Source: an uncultured Bacteroidales bacterium
GTDB taxonomy: Bacteria; Bacteroidota; Bacteroidia; Bacteroidales; Bacteroidaceae
Reading direction: 5' to 3'
Assembly (NCBI GenBank): GCA_902760965.1
Contig: CACWIN010000005.1
Span: 26,018 to 90,017 of the forward strand
Length of the DNA: 64,000 nt
A model generated the notes under the pieces. The model was not told the DNA's origin and did not search any database. It saw nothing but the letters and a program-made list of their open reading frames with translations. Both the position numbers and the translations under genes were made by a program. The stretch's first letter is position 1. Every line of letters starts with the position of its first letter. This document shows positions 17,711-27,516 of this stretch, one piece after another.

Positions 17711-18343
17711 ATGCGCAAAACAGCAGTTACCATACTGTCGCTGATCTGCCTTATGCCGGCATGGGCTCAGAACAATGCCGAACAACTGTTGCAGAAAACC
17801 GTTTCCAAGCTTGAAAAAGACGGAGGCATTTTCATGGCAATGGATGTTAAGACCCGTTTTGAGGAAAGCACCGACATAATTGACATGGAACTCAGCATTA
17901 AGGACGGATGCTTTTTTGTCAGGGAGGATGACAACAGCATGTGGTTTGACGGCAACACGCTGTGGCGCGGCAATGATTTCGGTTCGGGAATCGAAGAGAT
18001 TTACATAACGGAGCCCACCAAAGATGAAAAAGCCCGTTATGACATTATAGGCCTGCTGGGCAAGCACCAGGGATTCAGTGTAACCGGCAACGGAACCGAC
18101 ACTTTTACTCTTACCGCATCCACTCCGGAGCGCAGTGTGGAGGGAATCCAAAAAATAACGGTAAAGGTTGATCCCAAGACCGTACAGGTCAAGTCATTGG
18201 AGATTGAGTTTGACCAGCAGCTTGGAAGCATCTCGGCATCCGTTCTTATAACCCAGTACAAGCCGGGGCAAAAGTTTGACAAAAAGACTTTCACATGCCC
18301 TGTCAAGGATTACAAGGACGCAGAGATAATTGATTTGAGATAA
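17711..18343 (+). CDS. LolA-like periplasmic lipoprotein carrier family protein
   Basis: A secreted protein of 210 residues with signal peptide MRKTAVTILSLICLMPAWAQ. The rest is beta-rich with the LolA-like layout (LLQKTVSKLEKDGGIFMAMDV, then DGCFFVREDDNSMWFDGNTLW and a late IQKITVKVDPKTVQVKSLEIEF), which suggests a carrier of lipoproteins across the periplasm. An in-frame start 51 nt upstream exists but lies inside ftsK and spoils the signal peptide; the ATG at 17711 follows the ftsK stop by 4 nt. ftsK-lolA adjacency is common in bacteria and supports the call. Confidence 0.82.
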   Translation: MRKTAVTILSLICLMPAWAQNNAEQLLQKTVSKLEKDGGIFMAMDVKTRFEESTDIIDMELSIKDGCFFVREDDNSMWFDGNTLWRGNDFGSGIEEIYITEPTKDEKARYDIIGLLGKHQGFSVTGNGTDTFTLTASTPERSVEGIQKITVKVDPKTVQVKSLEIEFDQQLGSISASVLITQYKPGQKFDKKTFTCPVKDYKDAEIIDLR

Positions 18344-18359
18344 AAGAAGACAGACATAT

Positions 18360-19289
18360 ATGGAAAGAGTAAAATGCCTCATCATCGGATCCGGGCCCGC
18401 CGGGTTCACTGCAGCAATCTATGCCTCACGTGCCAATCTTGCTCCCGTTCTCTATGAAGGGCAGCAATCAGGCGGACAGCTTATAACCACCACTGTAGTT
18501 GAGAATTTTCCCGGCTACCCCGAAGGTGTAAGCGGATATGACATGATGGAAGACTTGCGTTCCCAGGCTGCAAGGTTTGGAGCCACTATCCGCATGGGTA
18601 TAGTAACGGCCGTTGATTTTGGATCGGCTCCTTACACCGTGACAATCGATGACGGCTCTCAGCTCCAGGCTGATACCGTAATAATATCAACAGGCGCCAC
18701 AGCCAAGTACCTTGGTCTGGAGGATGAAAAGAAATATGCCGGACGCGGAGTCAGCGCGTGCGCCACTTGTGACGGTTTCTTTTTCCGCAAAAAAGTGGTG
18801 GCTGTTGTAGGTGGAGGCGACACAGCCTGTGAGGAGGCCGCATATCTGTCCACCCTGGCCCAGAAAGTATATCTGATAGTCCGCAAAAACTATCTGCGTG
18901 CCAGCGACATAATGCAGAAACGCGTTCTTGACAACCCCAAGATAGAGGTACTGTTCAGCCATAATGCCGAAGGACTTACCGGCGAAGCCAAGGTTCAGGG
19001 AGTCAAGCTGGTAAAAGACCTGGGGCTGCCTACCGAGGAGCATTATGAACTCCCTATTGACGGCTTTTTCCTTGCAATTGGCCACAAGCCCAATTCGGAT
19101 GTGTTCAAGCCATGGATTGAGACCGATGAAAACGGCTACATCAAGACCCAAGGTGCAAGACCTTTGACCAATATCCCAGGTGTATTTGCTGCCGGTGATG
19201 TGGCTGACCCAAATTACCGTCAGGCCATATGCGCAGCAGCAAGCGGTTGCAAAGCTGCAATGGAAGCAGAACGTTACTTGAATAAATAA
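18360..19289 (+). CDS. trxB: Thioredoxin reductase
   Basis: NADPH-dependent FAD enzyme that reduces thioredoxin in the cytoplasm. 309 residues, with FAD-binding GSGPAGFTAAIYASRA (about 9-24), redox-active ACATCDG (Cys-Ala-Thr-Cys, about 136-142), NADPH-binding GGGDTACEEA (about 154-163), and the C-terminal FAD motif GVFAAGDVAD. All catalytic parts are intact. It is 16 bp after the lolA-like gene and 11 bp before metF. Confidence 0.95.
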   Translation: MERVKCLIIGSGPAGFTAAIYASRANLAPVLYEGQQSGGQLITTTVVENFPGYPEGVSGYDMMEDLRSQAARFGATIRMGIVTAVDFGSAPYTVTIDDGSQLQADTVIISTGATAKYLGLEDEKKYAGRGVSACATCDGFFFRKKVVAVVGGGDTACEEAAYLSTLAQKVYLIVRKNYLRASDIMQKRVLDNPKIEVLFSHNAEGLTGEAKVQGVKLVKDLGLPTEEHYELPIDGFFLAIGHKPNSDVFKPWIETDENGYIKTQGARPLTNIPGVFAAGDVADPNYRQAICAAASGCKAAMEAERYLNK

Positions 19290-19300
19290 AAACTACAATA

Positions 19301-20185
19301 ATGAAGATTTCGGAGATTCTGGCCAGGAAAAAGACTTTATCGTTTGAGATATTTCCGCCCAAGAGAGAGGAAGAGACATTTACCCTGATTGACAAAACCA
19401 TCAAGCAGTTGGCAAGCTATTCACCAGACTACATGAGTGTAACTTATGGAGCACTGGGCAATACCCTTTCCAACACGGCTATGATAGCCCGCACCATCAA
19501 GGAGAACACAAATGCGGAGCCTTTGGCACACCTCACCTGCGTGGCGTCAACCCGCGACAAGGTAGACAGCGTATGCAACGAACTACAAAGTTACGGAGTA
19601 CAGAATGTCCTTACTCTGCGAGGTGATATCCCAAAGGATACAACAACCCCCATATTCTCAGACTTTAAGCATGCCAGCGACCTGGCAGAATACATAAAGG
19701 GCAAGTATAACGGACAGTTCGGACTGGCCGGTGCATGCTATCCCGAAAAGCACCCCGAGGCCGCCAGCATTGCCACCGACATTGAGTTCATGAAAGTAAA
19801 GCAGGATGCCGGCATGGAGTTCTTTGACAGCCAGCTGTTCTTTGACAACGAGGTATTTTACCACTTCCTTCTCAAGGCTCGCAAGGCTGGCATTACCGCA
19901 CCCATCATTCCGGGTATCATGCCTGTAACAAGTTACTCTCAGATAGACCGTATGATGCAGGTAACAGGTTGTAAGGTACCTCTCAAACTGCTCAACCAGT
20001 TTGACCGCTACAAGGATGACAAAGCCGCCATTGAGGAGATTGGCCTTATCTTTACAAGCTATCAGATACTTGACCTTATGGCCAACGACGTTGACGGAAT
20101 CCACATCTACTCCATGAACAAGAGCGGATTCATAAGCAAGCTTATGGACAACATAGGCTATGTAGCATCCGGATTCTTTAAATAA
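19301..20185 (+). CDS. metF: 5,10-methylenetetrahydrofolate reductase
   Basis: Reduces methylene-THF to methyl-THF, the methyl donor for methionine synthesis. The 294-residue length matches E. coli MetF. Family signatures are SFEIFPPKREEE (about 14-25, with the catalytic Glu), VTYGALG, LTLRGDIPKD, QLFFD and GIMPVTSYSQI. It lies 18 bp upstream of the methionine synthase gene, so enzyme and consumer of methyl-THF are co-transcribed. No cobalamin or SAM riboswitch was recognised before this unit. Confidence 0.95.
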   Translation: MKISEILARKKTLSFEIFPPKREEETFTLIDKTIKQLASYSPDYMSVTYGALGNTLSNTAMIARTIKENTNAEPLAHLTCVASTRDKVDSVCNELQSYGVQNVLTLRGDIPKDTTTPIFSDFKHASDLAEYIKGKYNGQFGLAGACYPEKHPEAASIATDIEFMKVKQDAGMEFFDSQLFFDNEVFYHFLLKARKAGITAPIIPGIMPVTSYSQIDRMMQVTGCKVPLKLLNQFDRYKDDKAAIEEIGLIFTSYQILDLMANDVDGIHIYSMNKSGFISKLMDNIGYVASGFFK

Positions 20186-20203
20186 CCACGGATTAACATC
20201 AGA

Positions 20204-22558
20204 ATGATTATAGACAAGATACAGATATTTGACGGAGCGCAGGGTACTGTGCTGGCCGATGCCCATCCCCATGAACCAGGTGATGAAGGCAAGCCCAAGC
20301 ACAACGGCGTTGCCGTGCTCAACCTTACCAACCCGGCACGTGTCCAGAAAATGCACACAGACTATCTGGAGGCCGGAGCACAATACATTACCTGTAACTC
20401 ATTTGAACTGAACCCTGCCAAGTGGCAGTCAAAAGAATACACATGGCAGGAGATAGCCGATGCAGCCATCAAAAATGCCCGCACAGCCGTAGGCAACCGC
20501 GCTATGGTGATGTTTGACGTCTCCACATCGGGCCAACTCATGGAGCCCGTAGGTCCGTTCACCTTTGAGCAGGCCTATGACAATTTCCGTCAGGTTGCCG
20601 AATACACAAGGGAACGTGTTGACGGTTTCCTCTTGGAGACATTCAGCGACCTTTACGAACTGCGTGCCGCCATCCTTGCCATACGCGATGTCTGCAACAA
20701 GCCCATATTCGCAACCATGACTTTTGATGAGCAGGCCCGCACGCTTACAGGTTCCACACCTGAGATAGTTGCCTTGACTCTTTCATCACTTGGTGTCGAT
20801 GCGCTTGGAGTGAACTGCTCAACCAACCCGGCAGGCGTCATTGAGGTGGTCCGCCGCATGAAACCCTTCGCCAACTGCCCCATCCTGGCTCAGCCCAACA
20901 AGGGTCTGCCCGAGATGCGCAACGGTGAGGTTGTATACAACTGGTCCGATGAACAGTTTGCCGATGCCGCCAAGGACCTTATTGAGGCCGGTGCCGACAT
21001 CATTGGCGGATGTTGCGGTTCATCGCCTTCTACCATCAAGGCTATCTCAAAATACAAGGGTCTCCCCGCTCCCGGTATCTCAAAACCGGACGGTGCCTAT
21101 ATATGTTCATCGACCGTACTGCTTAAACTTGACAAGGGTCTTATATGCGGTGAGCGTCTGAACCCCACCGGCAAGAAAAAGCTCAAGGCTGCCCTTGCCG
21201 AGGGCAATTTTGAGTACCTGCAGCACGAAGCTCTGTCGCAGAAAGATGCCGGAGCCGATTTCCTTGACCTTAACTGCGGTGTACCCAACTCCGATGAAAA
21301 AGCGCTTTTGTGCCAGGCCGTACGTAAGGTACAGGAGGTTTGTGACCTTCCGCTTCAGCTTGACTCTTCAAACCCCGAAGCCATACAAGAAGCCATACGC
21401 CTGTACAACGGCGTACCCATGATCAACTCCGTAAACGGAAGTGAGGAATCCATGTCACGCCTGCTACCCATCATAGCCCGCTATCAATGCCCCTCTGTGA
21501 CACTTCCGCTCGATGAGCGCGGAGTGCCTGAAACCACAGAGTCACGAATAGAGATTGCAAAAGGAATCATTACCCGTGCCGAGAGCATGGGCATAGACCG
21601 CCGCCTTTTGGTATTTGACGGACTTGTCATGGCCATATCGTCAAATCAGCAGTACGCCAAGATAACCATCAATACTCTATCGGAACTAAAGAAACTTGGC
21701 GTGCTGACCACCGTAGGTCTGTCAAACGTATCGTTCGGCCTACCGGAACGCGGCACATTGAACCGCAACTTCCTGGCAATGGCATTCATGGGCGGACTGG
21801 ATATGCCTATCATGAACCCGCTTGACCATGATACTGTGGCAACCGTACGTGCCAGCATGGCACTCACAGGCAATGATCCCGGCTGTTCAGGATTCATATA
21901 CTTCAACACCCAGACACAGGAGGAACAGACCGTTGACAACCTGTTCAACGCCGTTGCACAAGGCCTCAAGGACCGTGTCAAGGAGTGTCTGGAACGTGAG
22001 CTCCCCGAGTTGGGCAAGGATCGTGTAATAAATGAGATACTCATACCTGCCTTGGGTGATGTAGGCGCCAAGTTTGCCCGCAATGAGGTATTTATGCCTC
22101 AGCTTATCCGTTCGGCCGAGGCCGCCAAGCTGGCATTTGCCGTCATATCCGAGCAGTTCAGTACCAAGGGTGATGATGAACCCGCCAAGGGACATCTGGT
22201 AATTGCAACCGTCAAAGGCGATGTTCACGACATAGGCAAGAACATTGTTAAAGTAGTGGTACAGAGCCACGGATTCACAGTAACTGACCTGGGCAAGGAT
22301 GTACCCAAGGAGACAGTTCTTGAGGCCGCTCTGAATGAAAAGCCAAATGCCGTAGGTCTGAGTGCCCTTATGACCACCACCGTGGATTCCATGAAGGAGA
22401 CCATAGAACATCTGCGCGCCAACGGCATCACCTGCCCCATCATTGTGGGCGGAGCGGTCATGACGCCCGATATTGCAAGTGCCATTGGTGCCACATACTA
22501 CTCAAAGGATGCTCTTGAGACGGCACATCTCATGCAGGATATCTGTGGTAAAAAATGA
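20204..22558 (+). CDS. metH: Cobalamin-dependent methionine synthase lacking the reactivation domain
   Basis: Transfers the methyl group of methyl-THF to homocysteine through cobalamin. Domains in order: homocysteine-binding barrel (1-285, zinc ligands in GVNCS and GGCCGSSP), pterin-binding barrel (about 305-575, GERLNPTGKKKL), the B12 cap helices (about 610-690) and the B12 Rossmann domain (about 690-784) with GDVHDIGKNIV carrying the axial His. The protein stops there: the about 330-residue AdoMet/flavodoxin-binding activation domain of classical MetH is absent and is not encoded next door. The enzyme would need a reactivation partner elsewhere. Its stop overlaps the MFS start by 4 nt. Confidence 0.93.
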   Translation: MIIDKIQIFDGAQGTVLADAHPHEPGDEGKPKHNGVAVLNLTNPARVQKMHTDYLEAGAQYITCNSFELNPAKWQSKEYTWQEIADAAIKNARTAVGNRAMVMFDVSTSGQLMEPVGPFTFEQAYDNFRQVAEYTRERVDGFLLETFSDLYELRAAILAIRDVCNKPIFATMTFDEQARTLTGSTPEIVALTLSSLGVDALGVNCSTNPAGVIEVVRRMKPFANCPILAQPNKGLPEMRNGEVVYNWSDEQFADAAKDLIEAGADIIGGCCGSSPSTIKAISKYKGLPAPGISKPDGAYICSSTVLLKLDKGLICGERLNPTGKKKLKAALAEGNFEYLQHEALSQKDAGADFLDLNCGVPNSDEKALLCQAVRKVQEVCDLPLQLDSSNPEAIQEAIRLYNGVPMINSVNGSEESMSRLLPIIARYQCPSVTLPLDERGVPETTESRIEIAKGIITRAESMGIDRRLLVFDGLVMAISSNQQYAKITINTLSELKKLGVLTTVGLSNVSFGLPERGTLNRNFLAMAFMGGLDMPIMNPLDHDTVATVRASMALTGNDPGCSGFIYFNTQTQEEQTVDNLFNAVAQGLKDRVKECLERELPELGKDRVINEILIPALGDVGAKFARNEVFMPQLIRSAEAAKLAFAVISEQFSTKGDDEPAKGHLVIATVKGDVHDIGKNIVKVVVQSHGFTVTDLGKDVPKETVLEAALNEKPNAVGLSALMTTTVDSMKETIEHLRANGITCPIIVGGAVMTPDIASAIGATYYSKDALETAHLMQDICGKK

Positions 22559-23736
22559 CTGAAGAGAGACTTTGGAACGCCAACTACATTAAGATATGGA
22601 CCGTGAATTTTCTGGTCCATTTCTCTTTTATGCTCATAGTTCCCCTGCTCCCTCTATACCTCAACGAAACATTCGGCGCAACAAAAGACACCATAGGCCT
22701 GGTATTGACAGGTTACGCCATTATGGCCCTTACCATACGTCCTTTCAGCGGATACATGGTTGACAGTTTTCCCCGCAAGACGGTCCTGATAATATGCGGA
22801 GTCCTGTTCTTCGGCATCTTTGTAGGGTATCTGGCAGCCGGTTCACTGGCTGCGTTCGCCGTATTCCGCACGCTGCACGGTGCGCCGTTCGGCGCCACTA
22901 CCGTAGCTGCCAGCACCGTAGCCATCGATGTAGTTCCGTCATCCCGCCGTGGTGAGGCAATTGGTTACTACGGACTAAGCAACAACCTGGCTATGGCATT
23001 GGGACCGGCTCTTGCAATTGCATTGCTTGAGGCTTTCAGCGGCAATTACAAAGCCTTGTTCTGGGTTTCGCTTGCCGCATCGTTCATCGGATTGCTGTTG
23101 GAGATATCCATCCACCCGCCTAAACGTGACTTTGTCCCCGAAAAAAAGGTACTCTCACTGGACCGTTTCTTTCTGCTTGACGGTTGGCGTGAAGCCATAG
23201 GGATAACCTGTTTTGCTTTCAGTTACGGAGTACTTTCCACATATGTTGCCATATACGGCAAAGAAGAACTTGGGATTACAAGCGGCACGGGACTGTTCTT
23301 TGGATTATGCGCCATTGGCCTGATACTGTCAAGACTGACCGGCGCACATGCGCTTCGCGAAGGCAAAGTGTCACGCAACGCCTCTATGGGTATGTGTGTA
23401 TCATTCTTTGGATACCTGCTGTTTGCAGCCCTGCACAATCCCATAGGCTATTATGGAGCTGCATTGATAATAGGTCTAGGCAACGGACACATGTACCCTG
23501 CTTTCCAGACAATGTTCATTAATCTGGCCGAAAACTCGCAGCGCGGTACCGCTAACTCGTCCATCCTTACTTCGTGGGATGCCGGTGTTGGTCTGGGAGT
23601 ACTTATTGGAGGATTATTCAGTGAATTCTGGGGATACCACAGCGCATTCTGGACAGCCTGGCTGGTAAACGCATTTGGAGTAACCTTTTACTTTCTACGC
23701 ATCAGGTCTCACTTTGAGTCCAATAAACTCAGGTGA
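22555..23736 (+). CDS. MFS transporter
   Basis: A 393-residue major facilitator with about 12 membrane segments. The motif A-like loop GYMVDSFPRKTVL (about 65-77) and the motif C-like segment GLSNNLAMALGPALAIAL are visible. Starts inside the metH stop codon (ATGA), implying translational coupling with metF-metH, but the substrate is unknown; an amino acid or drug exporter would fit the fold. The 3' end overlaps the convergent uvrA gene by 8 nt. Confidence 0.85.
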   Translation: MTEERLWNANYIKIWTVNFLVHFSFMLIVPLLPLYLNETFGATKDTIGLVLTGYAIMALTIRPFSGYMVDSFPRKTVLIICGVLFFGIFVGYLAAGSLAAFAVFRTLHGAPFGATTVAASTVAIDVVPSSRRGEAIGYYGLSNNLAMALGPALAIALLEAFSGNYKALFWVSLAASFIGLLLEISIHPPKRDFVPEKKVLSLDRFFLLDGWREAIGITCFAFSYGVLSTYVAIYGKEELGITSGTGLFFGLCAIGLILSRLTGAHALREGKVSRNASMGMCVSFFGYLLFAALHNPIGYYGAALIIGLGNGHMYPAFQTMFINLAENSQRGTANSSILTSWDAGVGLGVLIGGLFSEFWGYHSAFWTAWLVNAFGVTFYFLRIRSHFESNKLR

Positions 23737-26587
23737 GTTCCCTGGCAAGAAAACGGGAAGTGTAACCCTTTCCGGAGGCTGCCACCTGCTCGGGAGTGCC
23801 TTGGGCAACTATCATACCGCCGCCGCGTCCGCCTTCGGGACCTATGTCAATAATCCAGTCGGCCTGCTTTATGACATCCATGTTGTGTTCAATGACAATC
23901 ACGGTATTGCCCTTGTCAACCAAGCGGTTAAGTACATTCATCAGCACGCGTATATCTTCAAAATGAAGACCGGTGGTAGGTTCATCCAGAATGTACAGTG
24001 TACGGCCGGTATCACGTTTTGAAAGTTCCGTTGCCAGTTTTACGCGCTGGCTCTCGCCGCCTGATATGGTAGTGGACGGCTGACCCAGTTTAAGATAACC
24101 AAGGCCCACATCCTGCAGAACCTTTATCTTGTTGAGTATTGTGGGAACGTTCTCAAAGAATTCCACAGCCATATTGATGGTCATGTCCAGCACATCGGCA
24201 ATGGACTTGCCCTTATAGCGGACCTCAAGTGTCTCACGGTTGTATCGTTTGCCGTGACAAACCTCACAGGGCACCATAACATCGGGCAGGAAATTCATCT
24301 CTATGGTCTTGTAGCCGTTGCCGCCGCATGCCTCGCATCGTCCGCCGGACACGTTGAACGAGAAACGTCCCGGCCTGTAGGCACGCATCCTGGACTCCGG
24401 CAGTTCTACGAACAACTGGCGTATGTCACTGAACACACCCGTATAGGTTGCCGGATTTGAACGCGGAGTACGTCCTATTGGCGACTGGTCCACATCAACC
24501 ACCTTGTCAATATTCTCAAGGCCCTCAACCGAGTCATATTCCAGAGGTTCTTTGAGTGAACGGTATATACGCTGTGACAATATGGGCTGAAGGGTTTCGT
24601 TCACCAATGTTGACTTGCCGCTACCGGAAACGCCTGTCACACATACAAGTTTCCCCAACGGGAACTCCACATCAATACCTTTCAGGTTATTGCCACGGCA
24701 ACCGTGCAGGACAATACTCTGTCCGTTCCCTACCCTGCGTTCCGACAGATTGCCCGATGCCGTATCCAGTTTGCCGTTAAGGTAACCGGCTGTCAATGTA
24801 TCGGTTGCCAAAAGTTGCGGTACAGTGCCTTGGAACACCACCTCACCGCCTTTGCGTCCGGCACGCGGGCCAAGGTCTATTATCCAGTCGGCAGCCAGCA
24901 TCATATCGCGGTCATGTTCAACCACAAGCACGGTATTGCCTCCGTCACGCAACTGCTTAAGGGATTCAATAAGACGTACATTGTCACGCTGATGCAAGCC
25001 TATACTGGGCTCGTCAAGGATATAGAGAACATTTACAAGTTTTGAGCCTATCTGGGTAGCCAGACGTATACGCTGTTCCTCACCACCCGACAAGGATTCT
25101 GCAGGACGGTTAAGGGACAGGTAATCCAAACCTACATCCAGCATAAAACTGAGTCTGGTACGTATCTCCTTGAGTATCTCCGTGGCTATGGTACGCTGAC
25201 GGTCACTAAGGCGGGGCTCCACATTGCAGGTCCAGTCATACAGGTCCTGGATATCCATCGATGCCAACTCGTATATATTCTTGCCGTCAATGCGGAAATT
25301 CAGCGCTTCGCGGTTCAGACGGGCGCCTCCGCACTCCGGGCATACGCGCGTAACCGCAAACTGGTCCGCCCATTTCTGTTCGGCCGCCGAAAGGTCCGTC
25401 TGCTGCTGGAGCGAACGGACATACTTTACAACGCCCTCATACTCCATGAACACGGCATCGGCCTCACTGTTTATACCGGTAATCTGTACCTTGATACGCT
25501 CGTCGCTTCCGTTAAGCAGTTCATCAATGACATCGTTGGTCATTTCTGATATAGGCGTATCAAGCGTATAGTCATATTTGTTGAGCAGAGCTGTTATCTG
25601 CCTGAATATAAGCGTATTCTTAAACGGTCCCAGAGGTGCTATGGCTCCCTTCTTTACTGACAGGGAACGGTCCGGCAACACCTTGTCCTCATCGACCGAT
25701 GTTACATATCCCAGACCCTTGCACTTGGGACAGAAACCCTGAGGTGAGTTGAACGAAAAGTTGTGAGGAGCCGGATCATGGTATGATATACCGGTAGTGG
25801 GGCACATAAGCCTTTTGCTGTAGTGGCGCAGCACACCCTGCTCCTGTCTTCCCGGAATAGTCTCCTGAGGCATGGAAAGCACCATCATAAGTCCGTCGCC
25901 CTGCTTCATGGCCAATGATACGCTGTCGGTCAGACGATGACGATATTTCTCATTCACCACCAGTTTCTCAATCACCACCTCTATGTCATGGTTGCGGTAT
26001 CGGTCCAGTTTCATACCGGGCTTGACCTCACGCATCTCACCGTCAACACGCACGTTTATATATCCCTTTCGGCGAATGCTCTCAAACAGTTCCTTGTAGT
26101 GTCCCTTACGGTTACGTACCAAAGGAGCAAGAACGTAAATACGCTGGCCGTCATAATCGGTTGTGATAAGGTTTACAATCTGCTCCTCGGTAAACTTTAC
26201 CATTTTTTCGCCGGTCAGATAAGAAAAAGCCTCGCCTGCCCTGGCAAACAAAAGACGCAGATAGTCATACACCTCGGTCACTGTTCCTACGGTTGAACGC
26301 GGATTCCGGTTGGTGGTTTTCTGTTCTATCGATATAACGGGACTCAGTCCGGTTATGCGGTCCACGTCAGGACGCTGAAGGTTGCCAAGAAAGTTCCGGG
26401 CATATGCCGAGAAAGTCTCTATGTAACGACGCTGTCCCTCGGCATAGATGGTATCAAAAGCCAACGATGACTTGCCGCTGCCGCTTAGTCCGGTAACAAC
26501 GGTAAGAGATTTGTGCGGAATCTCCACATCTATGTTCTTCAGGTTATTGGACCTGGCACCCGTTACAACAATCTTTGTCTTATCCAT
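23729..26587 (-). CDS. uvrA: Excinuclease ABC subunit A
   Basis: Damage-recognition ATPase of nucleotide excision repair. 952 residues with two ABC modules: Walker [13 protein letters not shown] (about 33-44) and [12 protein letters not shown] (about 642-653), signatures LSGGEEQRI and [12 protein letters not shown], and Walker [16 protein letters not shown] and [15 protein letters not shown]. The second zinc finger ([10 protein letters not shown] ... CEVCHGKRY) is complete; the first has CPTTG where the classical protein has CPxC, so it lacks a Cys, while its second pair (CPKCKG) is present. uvrB lies 10 kb away. Six bp upstream ends at the CHU_C gene's stop. Confidence 0.96.
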   Translation of the reverse strand: MDKTKIVVTGARSNNLKNIDVEIPHKSLTVVTGLSGSGKSSLAFDTIYAEGQRRYIETFSAYARNFLGNLQRPDVDRITGLSPVISIEQKTTNRNPRSTVGTVTEVYDYLRLLFARAGEAFSYLTGEKMVKFTEEQIVNLITTDYDGQRIYVLAPLVRNRKGHYKELFESIRRKGYINVRVDGEMREVKPGMKLDRYRNHDIEVVIEKLVVNEKYRHRLTDSVSLAMKQGDGLMMVLSMPQETIPGRQEQGVLRHYSKRLMCPTTGISYHDPAPHNFSFNSPQGFCPKCKGLGYVTSVDEDKVLPDRSLSVKKGAIAPLGPFKNTLIFRQITALLNKYDYTLDTPISEMTNDVIDELLNGSDERIKVQITGINSEADAVFMEYEGVVKYVRSLQQQTDLSAAEQKWADQFAVTRVCPECGGARLNREALNFRIDGKNIYELASMDIQDLYDWTCNVEPRLSDRQRTIATEILKEIRTRLSFMLDVGLDYLSLNRPAESLSGGEEQRIRLATQIGSKLVNVLYILDEPSIGLHQRDNVRLIESLKQLRDGGNTVLVVEHDRDMMLAADWIIDLGPRAGRKGGEVVFQGTVPQLLATDTLTAGYLNGKLDTASGNLSERRVGNGQSIVLHGCRGNNLKGIDVEFPLGKLVCVTGVSGSGKSTLVNETLQPILSQRIYRSLKEPLEYDSVEGLENIDKVVDVDQSPIGRTPRSNPATYTGVFSDIRQLFVELPESRMRAYRPGRFSFNVSGGRCEACGGNGYKTIEMNFLPDVMVPCEVCHGKRYNRETLEVRYKGKSIADVLDMTINMAVEFFENVPTILNKIKVLQDVGLGYLKLGQPSTTISGGESQRVKLATELSKRDTGRTLYILDEPTTGLHFEDIRVLMNVLNRLVDKGNTVIVIEHNMDVIKQADWIIDIGPEGGRGGGMIVAQGTPEQVAASGKGYTSRFLARELT

Positions 26588-26593
26588 TGCAAA

Positions 26594-27376
26594 TCAATTC
26601 CCCTCCCCAAGTCCTTTCAGCACGTTTATATCACCTTTTTCCTGGAATGTCCTGCCGCCGGCTCCGGTAGCCTTTACATTAATGAAATATACGCCGTCAT
26701 TCACAACGCTGCCATTATGCTTGCCGTCCCATATCTGGAATGTGTAACCTCCGTCGTTCTCCGCTTCGGCATCGGTCGGAAGAATATCTTCCATCTTGCC
26801 CGACAATGTCGTGATTGTCTGCCCCCAGCGGTTGAATATGGCAATGTCCATCCTTACAATGGAACGTACATATATCTTATACACGTCATTTATGCCGTCA
26901 CCATTAGGCGAAAAGGCGTTAAACAGACGTATCTCCGAGTCATCGATCGTAAAGTACATGGACTGGACATCGGCTCCCGGAACAGTAGCCGTGGCATCCT
27001 TTTCCCTGTATGACCAGGCAAAATCCACCTTATACTTGCCGTAGTCGGAGAATTCAAATTCAGTTTCGTTTTCGGTACGCTGAAGATAATTCTCATATTC
27101 AGGCGACTCTGCCTCCATACGCTTTATTGTCCACTGCGGAAACATTACATAATCCTTGCCGTCATCGGTTGTTAGTGACGATATGAAATATCCCCTTAAG
27201 GGAACATTAAGCTTTCCTGTTGCATTATCGCCGGGAGAAAGTACTGTTGAATCGCCCGAAACCGAAACCAGAATAACCTTGACCTGCACCTGAGGAGTGC
27301 CGGCACAAGCCTTATAACGTGCTGTCAGCAACATAATGACAGCCCAAAAACATATCTTTACCAAGCGTCCGTTCAT
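26594..27376 (-). CDS. Secreted protein with gliding-motility-type C-terminal domain (CHU_C)
   Basis: 260 residues with a signal peptide (MNGRLVKICFWAVIMLLTAR, cleaved near CAG/TPQ). The middle is beta-rich; the end is a CHU_C domain, with FSPNGDGINDVYKIY (about 168-182), IAIFNRWGQTI and the closing VKATGAGGRTFQEKGDINVLK. Such tails are usual on surface or type IX secreted proteins of Bacteroidota. The ATG at 27376 is chosen because GGAGAA lies 9 nt before it and the signal peptide begins there. It is transcribed toward uvrA with a 6-bp gap, and away from the LysM gene. Confidence 0.82.
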   Translation of the reverse strand: MNGRLVKICFWAVIMLLTARYKACAGTPQVQVKVILVSVSGDSTVLSPGDNATGKLNVPLRGYFISSLTTDDGKDYVMFPQWTIKRMEAESPEYENYLQRTENETEFEFSDYGKYKVDFAWSYREKDATATVPGADVQSMYFTIDDSEIRLFNAFSPNGDGINDVYKIYVRSIVRMDIAIFNRWGQTITTLSGKMEDILPTDAEAENDGGYTFQIWDGKHNGSVVNDGVYFINVKATGAGGRTFQEKGDINVLKGLGEGN

Positions 27377-27492
27377 AACATATTCTCCTTTCCCCGTTTC
27401 AAACCGCAAAAGTACTAAAATAATTGTCTGATTCTAACTTATGCAGCAGTTATAGATACCATATATATAAACGTAGATTGAACGCTTTTTTG

Positions 27493-27500
27493 TACTTTTG
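27493..27500 (+). promoter_or_regulatory. -7 box upstream of the LysM protein gene
   Basis: TACTTTTG, a perfect TAnnTTTG, 16 nt upstream of the ATG at 27517; the leader would be about 10 nt. It also overlaps longer alternative reading of the gene, which argues for the 27517 start. No -33 box at normal spacing. Confidence 0.45.
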
Positions 27501-27516
27501 CGCCAATGAAAGTTTT

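Noticed and set aside
19290-20203. Cobalamin or SAM riboswitch ahead of metF-metH
   Set aside because: Only 11 and 18 bp separate the genes in the trxB-metF-metH run; there is no room and no B12-box sequence.
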